Assembly: GCA_016711435.1 (NCBI GenBank)
Contig: JADJSY010000023.1
Coordinates: 62,001 to 126,000, forward strand
Source: Lewinellaceae bacterium
Lineage (GTDB): Bacteria > Bacteroidota > Bacteroidia > Chitinophagales > Saprospiraceae
DNA length: 64,000 nucleotides
Reading direction: 5' to 3'
A program made the translations under genes and the position numbers. A model generated the notes under the pieces. It worked only from the letters and a program-made list of their open reading frames with translations. It searched no databases and was not told the DNA's origin. Positions 47,318-56,378 of this stretch are shown here, piece by piece (within the stretch, counting starts at the first letter, position 1; the number at the start of each line of letters is the position of its first letter).

Positions 47318-47330
47318 CTTTGCAAAGTTA
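47318..47330 (-). promoter_or_regulatory. Promoter/operator of the toxin-antitoxin pair
   Basis: TAACTTTG (47330-47323, minus strand) matches TANNTTTG and overlaps the perfect palindrome CTTTGCAAAG (47318-47327), about 25 bases before the antitoxin start. Overlap of -7 box and palindrome suits autoregulation. Confidence 0.45.
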
Positions 47331-47461
47331 AGGGAAAAACGTCAAATTTCCGCCCACTCATTCCCCTTCCCCATTCACCCACCCAAACCACATTTTCATA
47401 CATTTCCTACCACTGCATTCAGCGGTCGTTTTACTTTTAACGGCATCTAAAACCAACTGCG

Positions 47462-48847
47462 ATGCGCTATAAATACCTCCTGTTCCTGTGTTTTTGTTGG
47501 GTTTCCCCGCTGGCCGCGCAACGCTGGGAAGTTTACGGAATTATTCGCAGCAACACGGGCGAGGCAGTACAGGGCGCTTCGGTTTATATCAACGATACCG
47601 TCGGCGTGGTCTCCAATGAAAGCGGGATGTACAAAATTGTGAGCGATACGCGCCCTGCGGAACTGACCGTGCAGCATTTGAGCCACTTTTCGCGCCGGAT
47701 TCTACTGCTGGCCGGCGCATTTGAAAACCGGCGCCTGCAAATGGACGTGCTGCTCACCGCACAATTCGTCGCGCTGCCGCCGGTAGACATTGTTTCGCCC
47801 AAGGTACAGACCCTGATAACGGAGGATTTTTCCGTCGAAATCTACGACTATGAATTTGCAGGCGAAAACCTGCTGTTGCTGATCCGGCAACGCAAACAGC
47901 ATTTGTTGCGCCTGGTCGGAGAATCGGGTGCGGTGCTCTCCGAACTACCGCTGGCCGGGAATCCGCGCCGACTCCACCGCAGCTGCACCGGTGGATTACA
48001 TGCCGTGGGATCATTTTTTGCCCAGGAATTGATCGTCAACGTCCTGGAACTGGATACTTTTCCGCGCTATGATGTCCGGCAATTCAGGTCTGTCATCGAG
48101 CCTTGTGTGCTCAAACAGGACCGTTATTACATTTACCGCAAGGCCACCTTGTTCAACCAGGCCATCCACTACTGGTTCTTTGACGCTTACGGAGGGCGGC
48201 ACCACCTGACCGACATTCTGAACCGGGCATCGATACGGGAAGCATACCGGGCATACCGGTATTTCCTGAACAACATGCCTTTTACAGTCCGGCCTGAAAA
48301 AACGCCGTATTCCGAATCGATTGATAAAGGTTTTCACCTCGATGAATTTCCGGACGAATACGAAGTGCCGCTGGATATTAAGGCGCTGATGCCGCTGGCT
48401 TTATCTGCTAATCAAACTTCCTGGCTGGGCGCTTTACAAACCATAGAAGCCGACTCCAACTACGCACCGCTTTTTAAAATAGGTGATAAAATCCTCGTTT
48501 TTGACCATGTAAACGAAGAAATACAGCAATTCGACGATGCTTTTCGCCGGGAAAGCAGTATTCCCATCGCTTATCAAAAAGGGAAAGGATGGAGAAAGGA
48601 ATTGCTCAAAGACGATGTTACGCAGGCCTTGTATGCGCATTTTGCACCCGATGGCAGGCACGAATTGCAGAAGATAGACGTGGGCAACGGCGCTGTTATA
48701 AAATCATACCCGATGGATGAAGTGTTATACCTGTCCCATCATTTTAAAATCCGCAACGGGTATTTGTATTACCTCGGGCAGGAACATGTGAATATTCCGA
48801 ATTGTAAATTGTTCAAGGTCAACATTGCACAGCAGAATAAGCGATAA
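47462..48847 (+). CDS. Secreted protein with N-terminal carboxypeptidase-regulatory-like domain
   Basis: A 461-residue exported protein: signal peptide (YLLFLCFCWVSPLAAQ), then a carboxypeptidase-regulatory-like beta-sandwich, residues 22-100 (WEVYGIIRSNTGEAVQGASV, GVVSNESGMYKIV). The remaining 350 residues show repeated strand patterns like a propeller (LLLLIRQRKQHLLRLVGESG, LHAVGSFFAQELIVNVLEL, LYYLGQEHVNIPNCKLF) but no named family. TonB receptors often carry the same N-terminal domain; here no barrel follows. Function unknown. Confidence 0.75.
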   Translation: MRYKYLLFLCFCWVSPLAAQRWEVYGIIRSNTGEAVQGASVYINDTVGVVSNESGMYKIVSDTRPAELTVQHLSHFSRRILLLAGAFENRRLQMDVLLTAQFVALPPVDIVSPKVQTLITEDFSVEIYDYEFAGENLLLLIRQRKQHLLRLVGESGAVLSELPLAGNPRRLHRSCTGGLHAVGSFFAQELIVNVLELDTFPRYDVRQFRSVIEPCVLKQDRYYIYRKATLFNQAIHYWFFDAYGGRHHLTDILNRASIREAYRAYRYFLNNMPFTVRPEKTPYSESIDKGFHLDEFPDEYEVPLDIKALMPLALSANQTSWLGALQTIEADSNYAPLFKIGDKILVFDHVNEEIQQFDDAFRRESSIPIAYQKGKGWRKELLKDDVTQALYAHFAPDGRHELQKIDVGNGAVIKSYPMDEVLYLSHHFKIRNGYLYYLGQEHVNIPNCKLFKVNIAQQNKR

Positions 48848-48848
48848 G

Positions 48849-48950
48849 AGTGCGAAGTCGTCAGTGCGAAGTGCGAAGTCCGTAGAGCGTGCCGTAGCAA
48901 GTGCGAAGTCGATATCAGTGCGAAGTGCGAAGTCGACAGTCCGAAGTGGT
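48849..48950 (+). repeat. Direct array of GTGCGAA heptamers
   Basis: GTGCGAA occurs six times, joined by GTCGTCA, GTCCGTA, GTCGATATCA or GTCGACA units, right after the upstream stop codon. Unlike 11171-11453, which uses the same word, no right arm in reverse orientation is present. Confidence 0.78.
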
Positions 48951-49057
48951 ATCCCATCGAACGAAAACAACAAAACATCCGGCAAAAAGCATTCAACTTC
49001 TTAAAAAAGCCGGTATCAGGTTTTCGGCGTTTTATCTTTCCGGCAAATCACCTTGCC

Positions 49058-50290
49058 ATGCTGACCCTGTTGAGTATTTCTATTTCCGAAGCCGTTCGTA
49101 CCCTGCGCGGCAACCTGTTGCACACCTTGCTTTCCACTCTTGGCATCGTCATTGGCGTAGCTGCGCTGATTGCTATTTTGGCATTGGGCGATGGCATGGA
49201 GCAGTACGGCCGCGAGCAGGTATCGTCCACCACCGACCTTTCTACCATTATGATTATCCCGAATACCCGGGAGGAAGTGGATGGTATGAATATGGAAAAA
49301 GAAGATGCAGTCACGTTCGACCTCGAAGATGCCACCGATTTATCCGCACAGGTGAACGGCAACGCAGATATCATGCTGCAATGCGACTTCCGCGCTTACC
49401 TGCAACTGGTCGGCGATACCCTTCGCAAGCCTGCCCAAATCCTTGCTACGCTACCCAGGCCTTTATCAGAAAAACAAGAAATAGCACTCGGACAAGTATT
49501 TACGGCGACAGAAATGAACGCGCGAGACTCCGTGGTCGTGCTCAACCACCTGCTGGCCATGCGTTTTGCGCCCGACAGCAACCTGGCCGGATTGATCGGC
49601 AAAAAACTGGATCTGGGAGGACGCCAACTGCGGGTTTTGGGCATCATGAAAGCGCAGGAGAAAGAAAATACGCCCCTGGCTTATATACCGATATTTGTAT
49701 TGAACCCGGCAGAGTTAAAGAAAAACACACCCGATATGGCCGTAGTGGCCCGCAAAGTGGAAGATGTCAGCCAACTCAAAGCGCGCACAGAGCAATGGCT
49801 CGACCAGCGGTTTACAGGCGGTAAAAAACAATTCCGGGTATTCACCAACGACTTCCGGTTGGAACAACTGCAACAGGCCATCCTGGTTTTTAAAATCGTA
49901 ATGGGCATGATCGTGGGCATCGCGATACTCGTGGGCGGCATCGGCGTGATGAATGTCCTGCTGATGTCGGTCACCGAACGCACCCGCGAAATCGGCGTCC
50001 GAAAAGCCCTCGGCGCCAAACGCAAAACCATCGCCATGCAGTTTCTGGCCGAGTCGCTGGCGGTATCGCTGTTGGGTTGTTTGTTCGGTATGCTGCTGGG
50101 CATGCTGTTTATGATGGCGGCAGTACCGCTCATCAAACATTTTACGGAAGTAGATTTCCGCATTGCCTTCAAACCGGCGTCTTTTATGGTGGTCGTCATT
50201 GTCGCCATTATGATCGGCATTATCTTCGGGACTTATCCAGCCTGGAAAGCATCCAAACTGTCGCCTGTCGATGCCATACGACATGAGTAA
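49058..50290 (+). CDS. MacB/FtsX-type ABC transporter permease
   Basis: Start ATG 49058. 410 residues with the MacB plan: an N-terminal membrane helix (HTLLSTLGIVIGVAALIAIL), a periplasmic MacB-PCD domain of about 220 residues, then three helices of FtsX, including GGIGVMNVLLMSVTERTREI followed by GVRKALGAKRKTI. The ending is TYPAWKASKLSPVDAIRHE. No ATPase or membrane-fusion gene is adjacent. Such permeases export lipoproteins, peptides or drugs, or work as mechanotransmission devices; the cargo is unknown. Confidence 0.9.
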   Translation: MLTLLSISISEAVRTLRGNLLHTLLSTLGIVIGVAALIAILALGDGMEQYGREQVSSTTDLSTIMIIPNTREEVDGMNMEKEDAVTFDLEDATDLSAQVNGNADIMLQCDFRAYLQLVGDTLRKPAQILATLPRPLSEKQEIALGQVFTATEMNARDSVVVLNHLLAMRFAPDSNLAGLIGKKLDLGGRQLRVLGIMKAQEKENTPLAYIPIFVLNPAELKKNTPDMAVVARKVEDVSQLKARTEQWLDQRFTGGKKQFRVFTNDFRLEQLQQAILVFKIVMGMIVGIAILVGGIGVMNVLLMSVTERTREIGVRKALGAKRKTIAMQFLAESLAVSLLGCLFGMLLGMLFMMAAVPLIKHFTEVDFRIAFKPASFMVVVIVAIMIGIIFGTYPAWKASKLSPVDAIRHE

Positions 50291-50554
50291 TATCATAGAA
50301 TCCGACTATTGTATTTTCGCGCACTCACGCGCCTGACACTTGGTCCGCTGTAAAAAACATGTGTTATAATCCTTAGTATGATACACAATATTCTTCGCTT
50401 GAGCGGCATTCCTGGCAAAATTGTCGCCCGGAGTGCCGCGCTGCATTACGCCCGTATCCAAATTAAATTCCGAACTGACTACCTGACCACCCCCTTTGCC
50501 CCATTTTTTTTGGGAAAATAATTTTCTTGGTTTTTTTAAACGAAAATCACATTG
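50291..50554. other. Gap before the ATP synthase operon
   Basis: No gene or long repeat is visible in this stretch. The last 60 bases are AT-rich and carry the promoter of atpB. A TANNTTTG box lies at 50555. Confidence 0.6.
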
Positions 50555-50562
50555 TACCTTTG
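50527..50562 (+). promoter_or_regulatory. Promoter of the ATP synthase operon
   Basis: TACCTTTG (50555-50562) matches the -7 consensus and is followed 34 bases later by the atpB start. A TTGG at 50527-50530 is the best upstream box, 24-25 bases away, a little farther than usual. The region between is a T/A-rich tract. Confidence 0.6.
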
Positions 50563-50596
50563 CAGCCGATTTGAAAAAAGATTTTTCGCCGTGGAT

Positions 50597-51931
50597 ATGA
50601 CCTTTGCTCGTAAATATTGGATAGTATTGATTATCAGTGGTTTATCGACCTTCGCTTTTGCGCAGGACAGCCACGAAAATCATAATCACCCACAGCCCGC
50701 ACAGCAGCCCGGTACTGCCGCGCATCCGCAACCGACACAAACGACGGGTGAAAACGCGGAAGCAGGCCATCCGGCAGGCGCACACAGCCCCTGCGGCCAC
50801 TCCGTGAACGAAGAAGTTCCATTTAACGCAGGTGATAATGCGGTGCACCACATCGCGGACGCCAATAGCATTCACTTGCTGGGCGATACCTACCTGCCGC
50901 TTCCCTGTATCTTGTATGCGCCTGGTCACGGTTGGAAATTTTCCACCACCAACACCTTTCACGCACACCACCACGGCAACGGCGAAGTAGCACAGGATGG
51001 TTATGTGCTGGTTCATGGTAGCATCATGCGTATTCAGAACCCTGCTTACTTACAGGGTGAAGTGAAGGTAGACGACTATACGCATAAAGACACGACCATC
51101 GACGGCAAAAACAAAACCCTTTATTTTGCAGTCATCAACGGCTCCTGCAATCTCCTCGATACTAAAACCACCTACGACGGCGGTCTCATGGGCGGCGGTA
51201 TCACCAGTTTCTACGATTTCTCGATCACCCGCAATGTGTTTACCATGTTGCTGACGGTACTGATCCTGTTCCTGGTCTTCCGCTCTGTGGCTAACAGCGC
51301 CACCAAAACACACGGCCATGCGCCGAAAGGACTGCAAAATTTCATCGAGCCGTTTTACACTTTTATCCGCGACGAAGTAGCCAAACCGAATATCGGTCCG
51401 AAATACGAAAAATACATGCCTTACCTGTTGTCGGCATTCTTTTTCATCCTGGGTCTGAACCTGATCGGCCAGATTCCTTTTTTTCCCGGCGGCGCCAATG
51501 TGACCGGTAATATTTCCATTACCATCGTGCTGGCACTACTGACGTTTATCATATCGACGTTCAGCGCAAAAAAACACTTTTGGGAACATACGCTCTGGAT
51601 GCCGGGTGTGCCCGCAGCGCTCAAAATCTTCATCCTGACGCCGATCGAGATCCTGGGTCTTTTCCTCAAGCCGTTTACTCTGTTGTTGCGTCTTTTTGCC
51701 AACATCACGGCAGGGCACATTGTAATCTTGAGCTTTGTCAGCCTGATCTTTATTTTCGGTGATGCCGGAAAAAGCACGAACGGTTCTATCGCCGGTATCA
51801 TTGCTTCCATACCGCTTTCATTGTTTATGATGACGCTGGAATTGCTGGTAGCGTTCCTGCAGGCATTTATATTTACCATGCTGTCAGCCACATATATTGG
51901 AACAGCGATTGAAGAACCGCACCATCATTGA
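50597..51931 (+). CDS. atpB: ATP synthase F0 subunit a
   Basis: Start chosen at ATG 50597, giving a signal peptide (YWIVLIISGLSTFAFAQ). 444 residues, longer than the roughly 250 of E. coli because Bacteroidota AtpB carries an N-terminal extramembrane domain. Here that domain has a His/Pro-rich stretch (ENHNHPQPAQQPG) and a beta-rich region to about residue 215. The membrane part begins NVFTMLLTVLILFLVFRSV. The essential Arg lies in FTLLLRLFANITAGHIVI. It forms the ion half-channels against the c-ring. Confidence 0.93.
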   Translation: MTFARKYWIVLIISGLSTFAFAQDSHENHNHPQPAQQPGTAAHPQPTQTTGENAEAGHPAGAHSPCGHSVNEEVPFNAGDNAVHHIADANSIHLLGDTYLPLPCILYAPGHGWKFSTTNTFHAHHHGNGEVAQDGYVLVHGSIMRIQNPAYLQGEVKVDDYTHKDTTIDGKNKTLYFAVINGSCNLLDTKTTYDGGLMGGGITSFYDFSITRNVFTMLLTVLILFLVFRSVANSATKTHGHAPKGLQNFIEPFYTFIRDEVAKPNIGPKYEKYMPYLLSAFFFILGLNLIGQIPFFPGGANVTGNISITIVLALLTFIISTFSAKKHFWEHTLWMPGVPAALKIFILTPIEILGLFLKPFTLLLRLFANITAGHIVILSFVSLIFIFGDAGKSTNGSIAGIIASIPLSLFMMTLELLVAFLQAFIFTMLSATYIGTAIEEPHHH

Positions 51932-52080
51932 GAGACGTGAGAAGTGAGACGTGAGAGGGTGAGAGCCGAGCGTGATGTCGCCAAGAGAAGTGAGAGAGTG
52001 AGAGGGTGAGAGGTACTAAGATAAGAGCGGAGTGAGTGAATGAGCCTAAACACCAAAAACGAAACACTAAACACGAATTT
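51930..52080. repeat. GAGAAGT-word array with GCCGAGCGTGATGTC and AAACACG words
   Basis: GAGACGT, GAGAAGT, GAGACGT and GAGAGGG follow the atpB stop codon, then the module GCCGAGCGTGATGTC (51965-51979), a second GAGAAGT run to 52015, and finally AAACACCAAAAACG and AAACACTAAACACG words (52048-52077). This is the atpB-atpE gap. Confidence 0.7.
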
Positions 52081-52106
52081 TTTTTCATCAATATAAATTA
52101 TACAAC

Positions 52107-52316
52107 ATGAGTTACGCTGCACTTGGCGCTGGTCTGGCTGTAATCGGTGCCGGTCTCGGTATCGGTCAAATTGGTGGTAAGGCGATGGAAGCCATCGCCC
52201 GCCAACCAGAAGCAACAGGCGATATCCGTTCAAACATGATCCTCACTGCCGCTCTCGTAGAGGGCGCTGCGTTGGTTTGTATGGTATTGTCTTTCTTCGT
52301 GAAAGCACAAGGCTAA
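52107..52316 (+). CDS. atpE: ATP synthase F0 subunit c
   Basis: A 69-residue hairpin of two membrane helices. The loop is ARQPEATGDIRSNM, and the ion-binding carboxylate is Glu52 in TAALVEGAALVCMV. Na+-type c subunits have a Gln in helix 1 at the position where this one has Ile, and Ser/Thr after the Glu where this one has Gly-Ala. That supports proton coupling. The first helix is glycine-rich (GAGLAVIGAGLGIGQIGG), as usual. Confidence 0.96.
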   Translation: MSYAALGAGLAVIGAGLGIGQIGGKAMEAIARQPEATGDIRSNMILTAALVEGAALVCMVLSFFVKAQG

Positions 52317-52328
52317 GAAATGCCCTTT

Positions 52329-52373
52329 CGGGGCTGCGAGCGACGGTTGGTCTGTTCAACGCCCCGATTTTTT
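52329..52373 (+). terminator. Possible attenuating hairpin after atpE
   Basis: CGGGGC (52329-52334) pairs with GCCCCG (52361-52366) and is followed by ATTTTTT. The stem is short and the loop long, but its place after atpE would suit partial termination or 3' end protection, giving extra subunit c. Confidence 0.35.
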
Positions 52374-52434
52374 GAACTTCACTCGGCGCCTTCGGGCTTC
52401 GATCCATTTATAAATTTTATAATTCATTACTCCT

Positions 52435-52947
52435 ATGTTGTTTCTGGCAGATTTTTCCGTCATCAAACCCGAACCGGGTTTATTGTTCTGGACAACCGTC
52501 ATTTTCCTCATTTTCTGGTACATGATGAGCCGTTTCGCGTTCAAACCGATCGGTGAGGCTTTGAAAAAACGCGAGCAGGACATACAGGAAGCACTCGACG
52601 AGGCCAAAAAAGCCCGCGAAGAAATGGCGCACCTGGAAGCGAAAAACGAGCAACTGCTGGCGCAAGCCCGCGAGGAGCGCGCACAAATGCTGAAAGAAGC
52701 GAAAGACGCGAAGGAACAGATTATTGCGGAAGCGAAAGAACGCGCCAATGCGGAATACAAACGCAAAGTGGAAAGCGCCCTGCACGATATCGAAAACCAC
52801 AAAAACGCCGCGATGGTGGAACTGAAAAACAAATCGGGTCAACTGGCTATCGAAATCGCTGAAAAAATCCTGCGCAAAGAATTGTCGAACAAGACAGAAC
52901 AGGAAGCCTACGCAAAAAGCCTGACAGATAGCATCCAATTGAATTAA
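52435..52947 (+). CDS. atpF: ATP synthase F0 subunit b
   Basis: A 170-residue subunit: one N-terminal membrane helix (LFWTTVIFLIFWYMMSRFAF), then a long, highly charged coiled coil rich in Ala, Glu, Lys and Arg (REEMAHLEAKNEQLLAQARE, KEQIIAEAKERANAEYKRK). It forms the peripheral stalk that holds the F1 head to F0. Length is usual (about 160-170). Confidence 0.95.
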   Translation: MLFLADFSVIKPEPGLLFWTTVIFLIFWYMMSRFAFKPIGEALKKREQDIQEALDEAKKAREEMAHLEAKNEQLLAQAREERAQMLKEAKDAKEQIIAEAKERANAEYKRKVESALHDIENHKNAAMVELKNKSGQLAIEIAEKILRKELSNKTEQEAYAKSLTDSIQLN

Positions 52948-52954
52948 GATATGA

Positions 52955-53046
52955 ATTGTTGAGTGGTTGAATGGTTGAGGTGTTGAGTATGTGATCCCCT
53001 ATAAAGATGCTGTACTCAACACCTCAACACTCAACATCTCAACAAA
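52955..53046. repeat. GTTGAGT-word palindrome between atpF and atpH
   Basis: GTTGAGTG, GTTGAATG, GTTGAGGT and GTTGAGTA (52955-52991, unit of eight) pair with TACTCAACACCTCAACACTC and AACATCTCAAC (53011-53042), ending 17 bases before the atpH start codon. The loop is ATGTGATCCCCTATAAAGAT-like. Confidence 0.82.
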
Positions 53047-53059
53047 AAACATAACCACC

Positions 53060-53620
53060 ATGAGTGTTATTCGTATAGCCACCCGGTATGCCAAATCGCT
53101 GATCGAACTCGCTGTCGAGCAGGGCAAACTGGCACAGGTAGAAGCCGATATGAAGGTGCTGCAAAATGCCGTTCATAACCGCGACCTGTACCTGATGTTG
53201 AAAAGCCCGATTATTGCCAACGACCGGAAAATTTCTGCGATGGACGCTTTGTTCAAATCGCAGTTCGACAGCCTGACCATGGGCTACCTGAAGCTGCTGA
53301 TCACCAAAAACCGGGAAGGCTATTTGCCTGAAATCACTGCGGAATTTGGCGAACAGTACAAAATTCTGAAGAAAATCACCACCGTGCGCGTCACCACAGC
53401 CACGCCCTTGAGCGATGCCGTTCTGGACGATTTGCGCAAAAAAATACTCGCCAGCGGCGTCACTTCTGAAAACCTCGATCTGCAATTGTCGGTCGATCCC
53501 GATCTGATCGGCGGTTTTGTGCTGGACTTCGATAACAAACGATACGATGCCAGCGCAGCGCACAAACTGGAAGAACTGAGAGCACAATTCTCGAAAAACC
53601 TGTACGTAAAAGAATTCTGA
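53060..53620 (+). CDS. atpH: ATP synthase F1 subunit delta
   Basis: Start chosen at ATG 53060 (MSVIRIATRYAKSLIELA), the family start; the 23 codons upstream are palindrome. 186 residues: an N-terminal helical bundle binding the top of F1 (ALFKSQFDSLTMGYLKLLIT) and a C-terminal part with VSTATPL-like VTTATPLSDAVLDDL and VDPDLIGGFVLDFDNKRYD, which contacts subunit b. Confidence 0.94.
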   Translation: MSVIRIATRYAKSLIELAVEQGKLAQVEADMKVLQNAVHNRDLYLMLKSPIIANDRKISAMDALFKSQFDSLTMGYLKLLITKNREGYLPEITAEFGEQYKILKKITTVRVTTATPLSDAVLDDLRKKILASGVTSENLDLQLSVDPDLIGGFVLDFDNKRYDASAAHKLEELRAQFSKNLYVKEF

Positions 53621-53625
53621 TTTTA

Positions 53626-53722
53626 ATGATGAATGATGAATGATGAATGATGAGTTATTTACACATCACGTTCATCTCGATCGGTTTTCATTCATCATTT
53701 ATCATTCATCATTCATCATTGA
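53626..53722. repeat. TGATGAA-word palindrome between atpH and atpA
   Basis: A run of TGATGAA units (53626-53654) pairs with TTCATCA/TTTATCA units (53688-53720), six bases before the atpA start. The loop contains CACGTTCATCTCGATCGG. Confidence 0.85.
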
Positions 53723-53727
53723 ATAAA

Positions 53728-55278
53728 ATGGCAGACGTCAGACCGGAAGAAATCTCCGCAATATTGAAACAGCAGTTGTCGGGCTTCGGGGCAGAAACCA
53801 ATCTCGAAGAAGTTGGTTCCGTATTGCAAGTGGGCGACGGTATCGCTCGTGTATATGGCCTCAACCGCGCCCAATCAGGCGAACTGGTAGAATTTGAAAA
53901 CGGCATTCGCGCCATCGTATTGAACCTCGAAGAAGACAACGTAGGTGTCGTATTGATGGGCGCATCCGAAGGTATTCACGAAGGCTCCGTGGTCAAACGC
54001 ACCGGCAAAATCGCCTCTATCGAAGTAGGCGAAGGTTTTGTAGGCCGCGTTGTTAATCCGCTGGGACAACCCATCGACGGCAAAGGTCCGATCACCGGCA
54101 CAAAATACGAAATGCCAATCGAGCGCAAAGCGCCGGGTGTAATTTACCGCCAGCCGGTAAATGAGCCGTTGCAAACGGGCGTAAAAGCCATCGACGCCAT
54201 GATTCCGATTGGCCGCGGCCAGCGCGAATTAATTATCGGCGACCGCCAGACCGGTAAAACGGCTATTGCCATCGATACCATTATCAACCAGAAAGAGTTT
54301 CATGATCGCGGCGAAACGGTGTACTGCATCTACGTTGCCTGCGGCCAGAAAGCCTCTACCGTAGCACAAGTGGCCCGTACGCTGGAAGAAAACGGCGCAA
54401 TGGCTTACACCGTTATTGTAGCCTCTTCGGCTTCCGATCCGGCGCCATTGCAGTTCTATGCCCCATTCTCCGGCGCTGCCATCGGCGAGTTTTTCCGCGA
54501 CACCGGCCGTCCGGCGCTGATCGTGTACGACGATTTGTCCAAACAAGCCGTTGCCTACCGTGAAGCATCCCTGTTGCTGCGCCGTCCTCCGGGCCGCGAA
54601 GCATATCCCGGCGACGTATTTTACCTGCACAGCCGCCTGCTCGAACGCGCCGCAAAAGTCATCGCCGACGACAAGGTGATGAAAGAAATGAACGACCTGC
54701 CGGAAAGCCTCAAAGCGGCCGGCCTGCTCAAAGGCGGCGGCTCGCTCACAGCGCTCCCGATCATCGAAACACAAGCCGGCGACGTATCTGCATACATCCC
54801 GACCAACGTGATCTCGATCACCGACGGCCAGATCTTCCTCGAATCCAACCTGTTCAACGCCGGTGTACGCCCTGCCATCAACGTAGGTATCTCCGTAAGC
54901 CGCGTAGGTGGTAACGCACAGATCAAGTCGATGAAAAAAATCGCCGGTACGCTCAAACTCGACCAGGCGCAATACCGCGAACTGGAAGCGTTTTCCAAAT
55001 TCGGTTCCGACCTCGACGCCGCCACACAAGGCGTTCTGGCAAAAGGCGCCCGCAACGTGGAAATCCTGAAGCAAGCCCAGTACAGCCCGGTGTCAGTAGA
55101 AAAACAGGTAGCCATCATCTACCTCGGCACACAAAACCTGCTGCGCGATATTCCGTTGGATAGCGTTCGCGAATTTGAAGAAATCTTCCTGATGAAAATG
55201 GAACAGGAACTCCCTGCCATTCTGGAAGAATTCCGCAAAGGCAAACTGGAAGACGCCACCATCTATCACGAATCTTAA
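53728..55278 (+). CDS. atpA: ATP synthase F1 subunit alpha
   Basis: Start chosen at ATG 53728 (MADVRPEEISAILKQQL). 516 residues: an N-terminal beta-barrel, the nucleotide-binding domain with Walker A GDRQTGKTAIAID near residue 170, LIVYDDLSKQAVAYREASLL with Walker B, and ISVSRVGGNAQIKSMKKIAG with the arginine finger. Non-catalytic nucleotide-binding subunit of the F1 head. The catalytic beta and the epsilon subunit genes are not in this operon and must lie elsewhere, as in many Bacteroidota. Confidence 0.97.
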   Translation: MADVRPEEISAILKQQLSGFGAETNLEEVGSVLQVGDGIARVYGLNRAQSGELVEFENGIRAIVLNLEEDNVGVVLMGASEGIHEGSVVKRTGKIASIEVGEGFVGRVVNPLGQPIDGKGPITGTKYEMPIERKAPGVIYRQPVNEPLQTGVKAIDAMIPIGRGQRELIIGDRQTGKTAIAIDTIINQKEFHDRGETVYCIYVACGQKASTVAQVARTLEENGAMAYTVIVASSASDPAPLQFYAPFSGAAIGEFFRDTGRPALIVYDDLSKQAVAYREASLLLRRPPGREAYPGDVFYLHSRLLERAAKVIADDKVMKEMNDLPESLKAAGLLKGGGSLTALPIIETQAGDVSAYIPTNVISITDGQIFLESNLFNAGVRPAINVGISVSRVGGNAQIKSMKKIAGTLKLDQAQYRELEAFSKFGSDLDAATQGVLAKGARNVEILKQAQYSPVSVEKQVAIIYLGTQNLLRDIPLDSVREFEEIFLMKMEQELPAILEEFRKGKLEDATIYHES

Positions 55279-55312
<34 letters not shown>

Positions 55313-55323
55313 TAGATAGAATT

Positions 55324-56220
55324 ATGGCTGGAGGCTTAAAAGAAGTACGCGAACGGATCAAATCTGTTATGGGAACGCAACAGATCACCAAAGCCATGAA
55401 AATGGTTTCGGCGGCGAAGTTGCGTAAAGCGCAGAATGCGATTGTACAAATGCGCCCGTACGCAGAAAAACTGAATCGGATGTTGTCCAATATCCTGTCG
55501 AACCTCGGCGGTGATGCCAATACCTCATTCGGGAAAGCGCGCGTAGTGAAAAAAGCGCTGATCGTGGTGGTTACGTCCAACCGCGGTCTGTGCGGCGCGT
55601 TCAACACGAATATCAACAAAGAGGCTGTCATGCTCATCAATACGAAGTACCCGCAGCAGCGCCAGAACGGCGGCGTTACGGTACTTTTTATCGGTAAAAA
55701 AGGGTATGATTTCTTCCGCCGCCGTTTTTCCGACCTGAAATTCAATACGGATTTCATCGGCGCCTATGAAAAGCCGTCTTATGACAACATCAGCGGTATT
55801 GCGCGCGGTCTGATGGACGAGTTTTCCAAAGGGCACTACGATGCCATTGAGGTCGTCTATAGCCATTTCCGCAATGCTGCCACACAGTTTCCTACCGTAG
55901 AACAATGGCTGCCCGTCCCGAAACTCGAAGCCAAAGGTGGTAAAGTGACCAATAAAAAAGCGGACTACATCTTCGAGCCGGATAAAGAGCAATTGCTCGA
56001 AACGCTGGTGCCGAGCATCCTCCAATTGTCTTTCCACAAAACTGTGCTGGATACCCAGGCCGGCGAACACGGCGCTCGTATGACTGCCATGGACAAGGCA
56101 ACGGACAATGCCGAAGAACTGCTCAAAGCATTGAAAATCAACTACAACAAAGCGCGCCAGGAAGCGATCACCACCGAATTGGGCGAGATTGTGGGCGGCG
56201 CGGCTGCACTGGAAAATTAA
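55324..56220 (+). CDS. atpG: ATP synthase F1 subunit gamma
   Basis: A 298-residue rotor subunit. The N-terminal helix (LKEVRERIKSVMGTQQITKA) and the C-terminal helix (ARMTAMDKATDNAEELLKAL) form the coiled coil of the central shaft. The Rossmann-like middle contains VVTSNRGLCGAFNTNINKE. It is last in the operon and is followed by a repeat element and a strong terminator. Confidence 0.96.
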   Translation: MAGGLKEVRERIKSVMGTQQITKAMKMVSAAKLRKAQNAIVQMRPYAEKLNRMLSNILSNLGGDANTSFGKARVVKKALIVVVTSNRGLCGAFNTNINKEAVMLINTKYPQQRQNGGVTVLFIGKKGYDFFRRRFSDLKFNTDFIGAYEKPSYDNISGIARGLMDEFSKGHYDAIEVVYSHFRNAATQFPTVEQWLPVPKLEAKGGKVTNKKADYIFEPDKEQLLETLVPSILQLSFHKTVLDTQAGEHGARMTAMDKATDNAEELLKALKINYNKARQEAITTELGEIVGGAAALEN

Positions 56221-56222
56221 TC

Positions 56223-56300
56223 AGTTATCGGTTAGTAGTTATTGGTTATCAGGGTTGATAATCAAGCATTTATACAGAACGTAACTGAAATTGATTTTAA
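56223..56300 (+). repeat. GTTATNN element with conserved tail after atpG
   Basis: Four units (GTTATCG, GTTAGTA, GTTATTG, GTTATCA) are followed by GGGTTGATAATCAAGCATTT and an end closing with TGAAATTGATTTTA. Begins two bases after the atpG stop. Confidence 0.8.
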
Positions 56301-56339
56301 CGTAACACCTATTTACCTTAGTTTATAATATTGATTTGT

Positions 56340-56373
56340 CCCGAATTCCTCCTGTGGGGAATTCGGGATTTTT
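56340..56373 (+). terminator. Rho-independent terminator of the ATP synthase operon
   Basis: CCCGAATTCC (56340-56349) pairs perfectly with GGAATTCGGG (56358-56367) around TCCTGTGG and is followed by ATTTTT. It lies 120 bp after the atpG stop and is the clearest classical terminator in the window. Confidence 0.85.
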
Positions 56374-56378
56374 GTTGA

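Noticed and set aside
54229..55074. A 281-codon minus-strand frame
   Set aside because: Antisense to atpA, which is unambiguous.
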